A stretch of DNA of 14,026 bases. Origin: Hyphomonadaceae bacterium. Its GTDB lineage: Bacteria > Pseudomonadota > Alphaproteobacteria > Caulobacterales > Aquidulcibacteraceae. The translations under genes and the position numbers were made by a program. Location of the stretch: NCBI GenBank assembly GCA_025458365.1, contig JALOSP010000011.1, forward strand, positions 1-14,026, given 5' to 3'. Below are positions 12,032 to 14,026 of the stretch, piece by piece. Numbering within the stretch: the first letter of the stretch is position 1; every line of letters begins with the position of its first letter. The notes beneath the pieces were generated by a model. It was not told the origin of the DNA. It searched no databases and saw nothing but the letters and a program-made list of their open reading frames with translations.

Positions 12032-14026
12032 TCACCCCGGAACCAGATACAGGCCCGCCAGTGGCGGCAGGGTCAGCATCACCGAATGCTCCAGCCCGTC
12101 ATGCGGCCCGGCATCAGCCTCATGGAATTCCGACACCGCCACATTGCTTCCGCCATAGGCCGCTGCATCAGTGTTGAGCACCACTTTCCAGCGCCCGCCG
12201 TGGGGCACCCCCACCTTGTAGCCGTCACGGGCCATCGGGGTCATGTTGAACACAGCCACCACCGGGCCCTCGCCATCGGCATGGCGGGCCCAGGCAAACA
12301 CCGATTCAGCGCTGGCATTGGCTTGCAGCCACTGGAACCCGGATGCATCGCAATCCTTGCGGTGCAGCGCAGGCAAGGTGCGGTAGAGGCGGTTGAGATC
12401 GCGCACCAGATCGCGCACGCCACGGTGGGCGGGATCATCCAGCACATGCCAGTCCAGGCTCGTATTATGGTTCCACTCCGTGCGCTGGCCGAACTCGCCG
12501 CCCATGAACAAGAGCTTCTTGCCCGGATGGGCCCACATCAGGCTGTAATAGGCGCGCAGATTGGCGAATTTCTGCCAGTCATCGGCACCGGCCATCTTGG
12601 CCCAAAGCGAGCCCTTGCCATGCACAACTTCATCGTGGCTGAGCGCCAGCATGAAGTTCTCCGAAAAAGCGTAAGCCAACCCGAAGGTGATGTCGCCATG
12701 GTGCCAGGAGCGGTGGATCGGATCGCGTTGCATGTAGGACAGGGTGTCGTGCATCCAGCCCAGATTCCACTTGAACCCGAAACCCAGCCCGCCGTCGTGG
12801 CTCGACCGGCTGACGCCCGGCCAGGCGGTGCTTTCCTCGGCCACCATCATGATGCCGGGATTGTCGCCATAGGCCATCTCGTTCATGCGCTGCATGAAGG
12901 AGACCGCCTCCAGGTTGACGTTGCCGCCAAACACATTGGGCACCCATTCTCCGGGCTGGCGCGAGTAATCCAGATACAGCATCGATGACACGGCATCGAC
13001 CCGCAGGCCGTCAATCCCGAACCGCTCCAGCCAGTACAGGGCCGAGGCGATCAGGAAGTTCACCACCTCGGGGCGCTGGTAATTGTAGATGTTGGTTTTC
13101 CAGTCGGGGTGGAAACCCAGCCTGGGATCCTCATGCTCATAGAGCGCGGTGCCGTCGAACCGGTCCAGCCCATGGGCATCGGTCGGGAAGTGGGCGGGCA
13201 CGAAATCGCACAACACGCCAATCCCTGCCTGATGCAACCGCACCACCAGCGCGCGCAGCTCGTCTGGTGTGCCAAACCGGGCTGTCGCCGCAAACATGCC
13301 CAGTGTCTGATAGCCCCACGAGCCGTCAAACGGATGCTCGCTCAAAGGCATGAACTGCACGTGGGTGAAGCCCAGGTCAGTCAGATAGGGGATCAGCCAG
13401 TCGCCCATTTCGCTGTAGGTCAGCGGCCGGTTGCCCTCTTCGGGCACCGTGCGCCAGGAGCCTGCGTGGATCTCGTAGACACTGACGGGGGCATCATGCC
13501 GGTTGGCACCGCCACGGGCTTCCATCCAGGCCGCATCGCCGGTCTGGGTGGCGGGCGCAGGGGCGAGCCGCGAGGCAGTGTTGGGCCGGTTTTCAGCGTG
13601 AAAGGCATAGGGGTCGGCCTTCAGTGGCAGCAAGGTGCCGTCCGCCCCGATGATCTCGAACTTGTAGATTTCACCGGCCACCAGACCGGGGATGAAGATT
13701 TCCCAGATCCCCGCTTCATGGCGCTTGCGCATCACATGGGCCCGGCCGTCCCAATTGTTGAACAGGCCGACCACCGAGACCCTACGGGCATGAGGCGCCC
13801 AGACGGCAAAGCGGTAGCCGGCAATGTCGCCGAAACTGTGCGGATGGGCACCAAACAATTCCCAGGCCCGCCAGGCCTGGCCCTGCTTGAAGCGCAGCAG
13901 CGGCTTTTCAGGCAATGACGACCCGAACCGGTAAGGGTCTTCCTGCTGCCAGTCGTAACCGTTGCGGCTGATCTCGAGGCGATAGGGCGCATCGGCCAGC
14001 ATATCGGTGATCAGCCCGGCAAACAC
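12032..14026 (-). CDS. glgB: 1,4-alpha-glucan branching enzyme GlgB (GH13), 5' end cut by window
   Basis: The C-terminal 665 residues of glycogen branching enzyme, which cuts an alpha-1,4 chain and re-attaches it as an alpha-1,6 branch during glycogen synthesis. After the end of the N-terminal domain comes a CBM48 region with YRFAVWAPHARRVSVVG and FNNWDGRAHVM. Counting from the last window codon, the barrel has nucleophile D344 in GLRVDAVSS, acid/base E397 in MVAEESTAWPGV, and D465 in LSHDEVVHGKGS. All three lie exactly 61 residues before their Escherichia coli equivalents (405, 458, 526), so roughly 60 N-terminal residues are outside the window. The last in-window codon is GTG (Val), but this is internal and not the start. 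A C-terminal beta domain ends in LPPLAGLYLVPG. It is the first visible gene of the operon; glgC and glgA may lie further upstream, which cannot be checked here. Confidence 0.97.
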   Translation of the reverse strand: MFAGLITDMLADAPYRLEISRNGYDWQQEDPYRFGSSLPEKPLLRFKQGQAWRAWELFGAHPHSFGDIAGYRFAVWAPHARRVSVVGLFNNWDGRAHVMRKRHEAGIWEIFIPGLVAGEIYKFEIIGADGTLLPLKADPYAFHAENRPNTASRLAPAPATQTGDAAWMEARGGANRHDAPVSVYEIHAGSWRTVPEEGNRPLTYSEMGDWLIPYLTDLGFTHVQFMPLSEHPFDGSWGYQTLGMFAATARFGTPDELRALVVRLHQAGIGVLCDFVPAHFPTDAHGLDRFDGTALYEHEDPRLGFHPDWKTNIYNYQRPEVVNFLIASALYWLERFGIDGLRVDAVSSMLYLDYSRQPGEWVPNVFGGNVNLEAVSFMQRMNEMAYGDNPGIMMVAEESTAWPGVSRSSHDGGLGFGFKWNLGWMHDTLSYMQRDPIHRSWHHGDITFGLAYAFSENFMLALSHDEVVHGKGSLWAKMAGADDWQKFANLRAYYSLMWAHPGKKLLFMGGEFGQRTEWNHNTSLDWHVLDDPAHRGVRDLVRDLNRLYRTLPALHRKDCDASGFQWLQANASAESVFAWARHADGEGPVVAVFNMTPMARDGYKVGVPHGGRWKVVLNTDAAAYGGSNVAVSEFHEADAGPHDGLEHSVMLTLPPLAGLYLVPG

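Noticed and set aside
14024..14026. GTG at the window edge as the start of glgB
   Set aside because: The catalytic residues are offset by exactly 61 from Escherichia coli GlgB, so about 60 N-terminal residues are missing. The GTG is an internal Val codon.
1..14026. A new defence, mobile or CRISPR system
   Set aside because: No repeat arrays, transposase, integrase, toxin-antitoxin or nuclease motifs are seen. All genes are housekeeping-type or signalling families with uniform high-GC composition.

Overview
The window is high-GC bacterial chromosome, almost fully coding. It most likely comes from an alphaproteobacterium. That is an inference from gene content (NodT-type efflux protein, DUF3422 protein, PhoQ-like kinase, glg operon with a phosphorylase-kinase-like protein) and not from any marker gene. 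Nine protein genes are present, two of them cut by the window edges. I see no RNA genes, insertion sequences, CRISPR arrays or phage genes, and no gap between genes exceeds 190 bases.

Left part (1-3134): the C-terminal end of an outer-membrane efflux protein on the + strand meets, tail to tail, a DUF3422 membrane-anchored protein on the - strand. The two stop codons lie in one small hairpin. Upstream of the DUF3422 gene on the same strand is a SAM-dependent methyltransferase with an N-terminal four-cysteine zinc-binding motif. The gap between them (1925-2108) holds an 8-bp inverted repeat.

Middle (3135-5295): a divergent promoter region of about 100 bp separates the methyltransferase from a two-component pair on the + strand: an OmpR/PhoB-type response regulator and a PhoQ-like histidine kinase joined by an ATGA stop/start overlap. 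The promoter region carries an 11-bp-spaced direct repeat nested in a perfect 9-bp inverted repeat. This is the best candidate operator for the regulator.

Right part (5313-14026): a four-gene glycogen operon on the - strand, transcribed glgB, glgX, malQ, then a roughly 1000-residue phosphorylase-kinase alpha/beta-like (GH15-related) protein. Junctions are 10 bp, -4 bp and 11 bp. GlgB makes alpha-1,6 branches, GlgX removes short branches left after phosphorolysis, and MalQ disproportionates the released maltodextrins. The last protein is the notable one. It appears to match the eukaryotic phosphorylase kinase alpha/beta subunit from end to end, yet no kinase or glycogen phosphorylase lies in the window. 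It also seems to keep both carboxylate positions of a glucoamylase-type active site. Its role, as hydrolase or glucan-sensing regulator, is the most interesting open question here.
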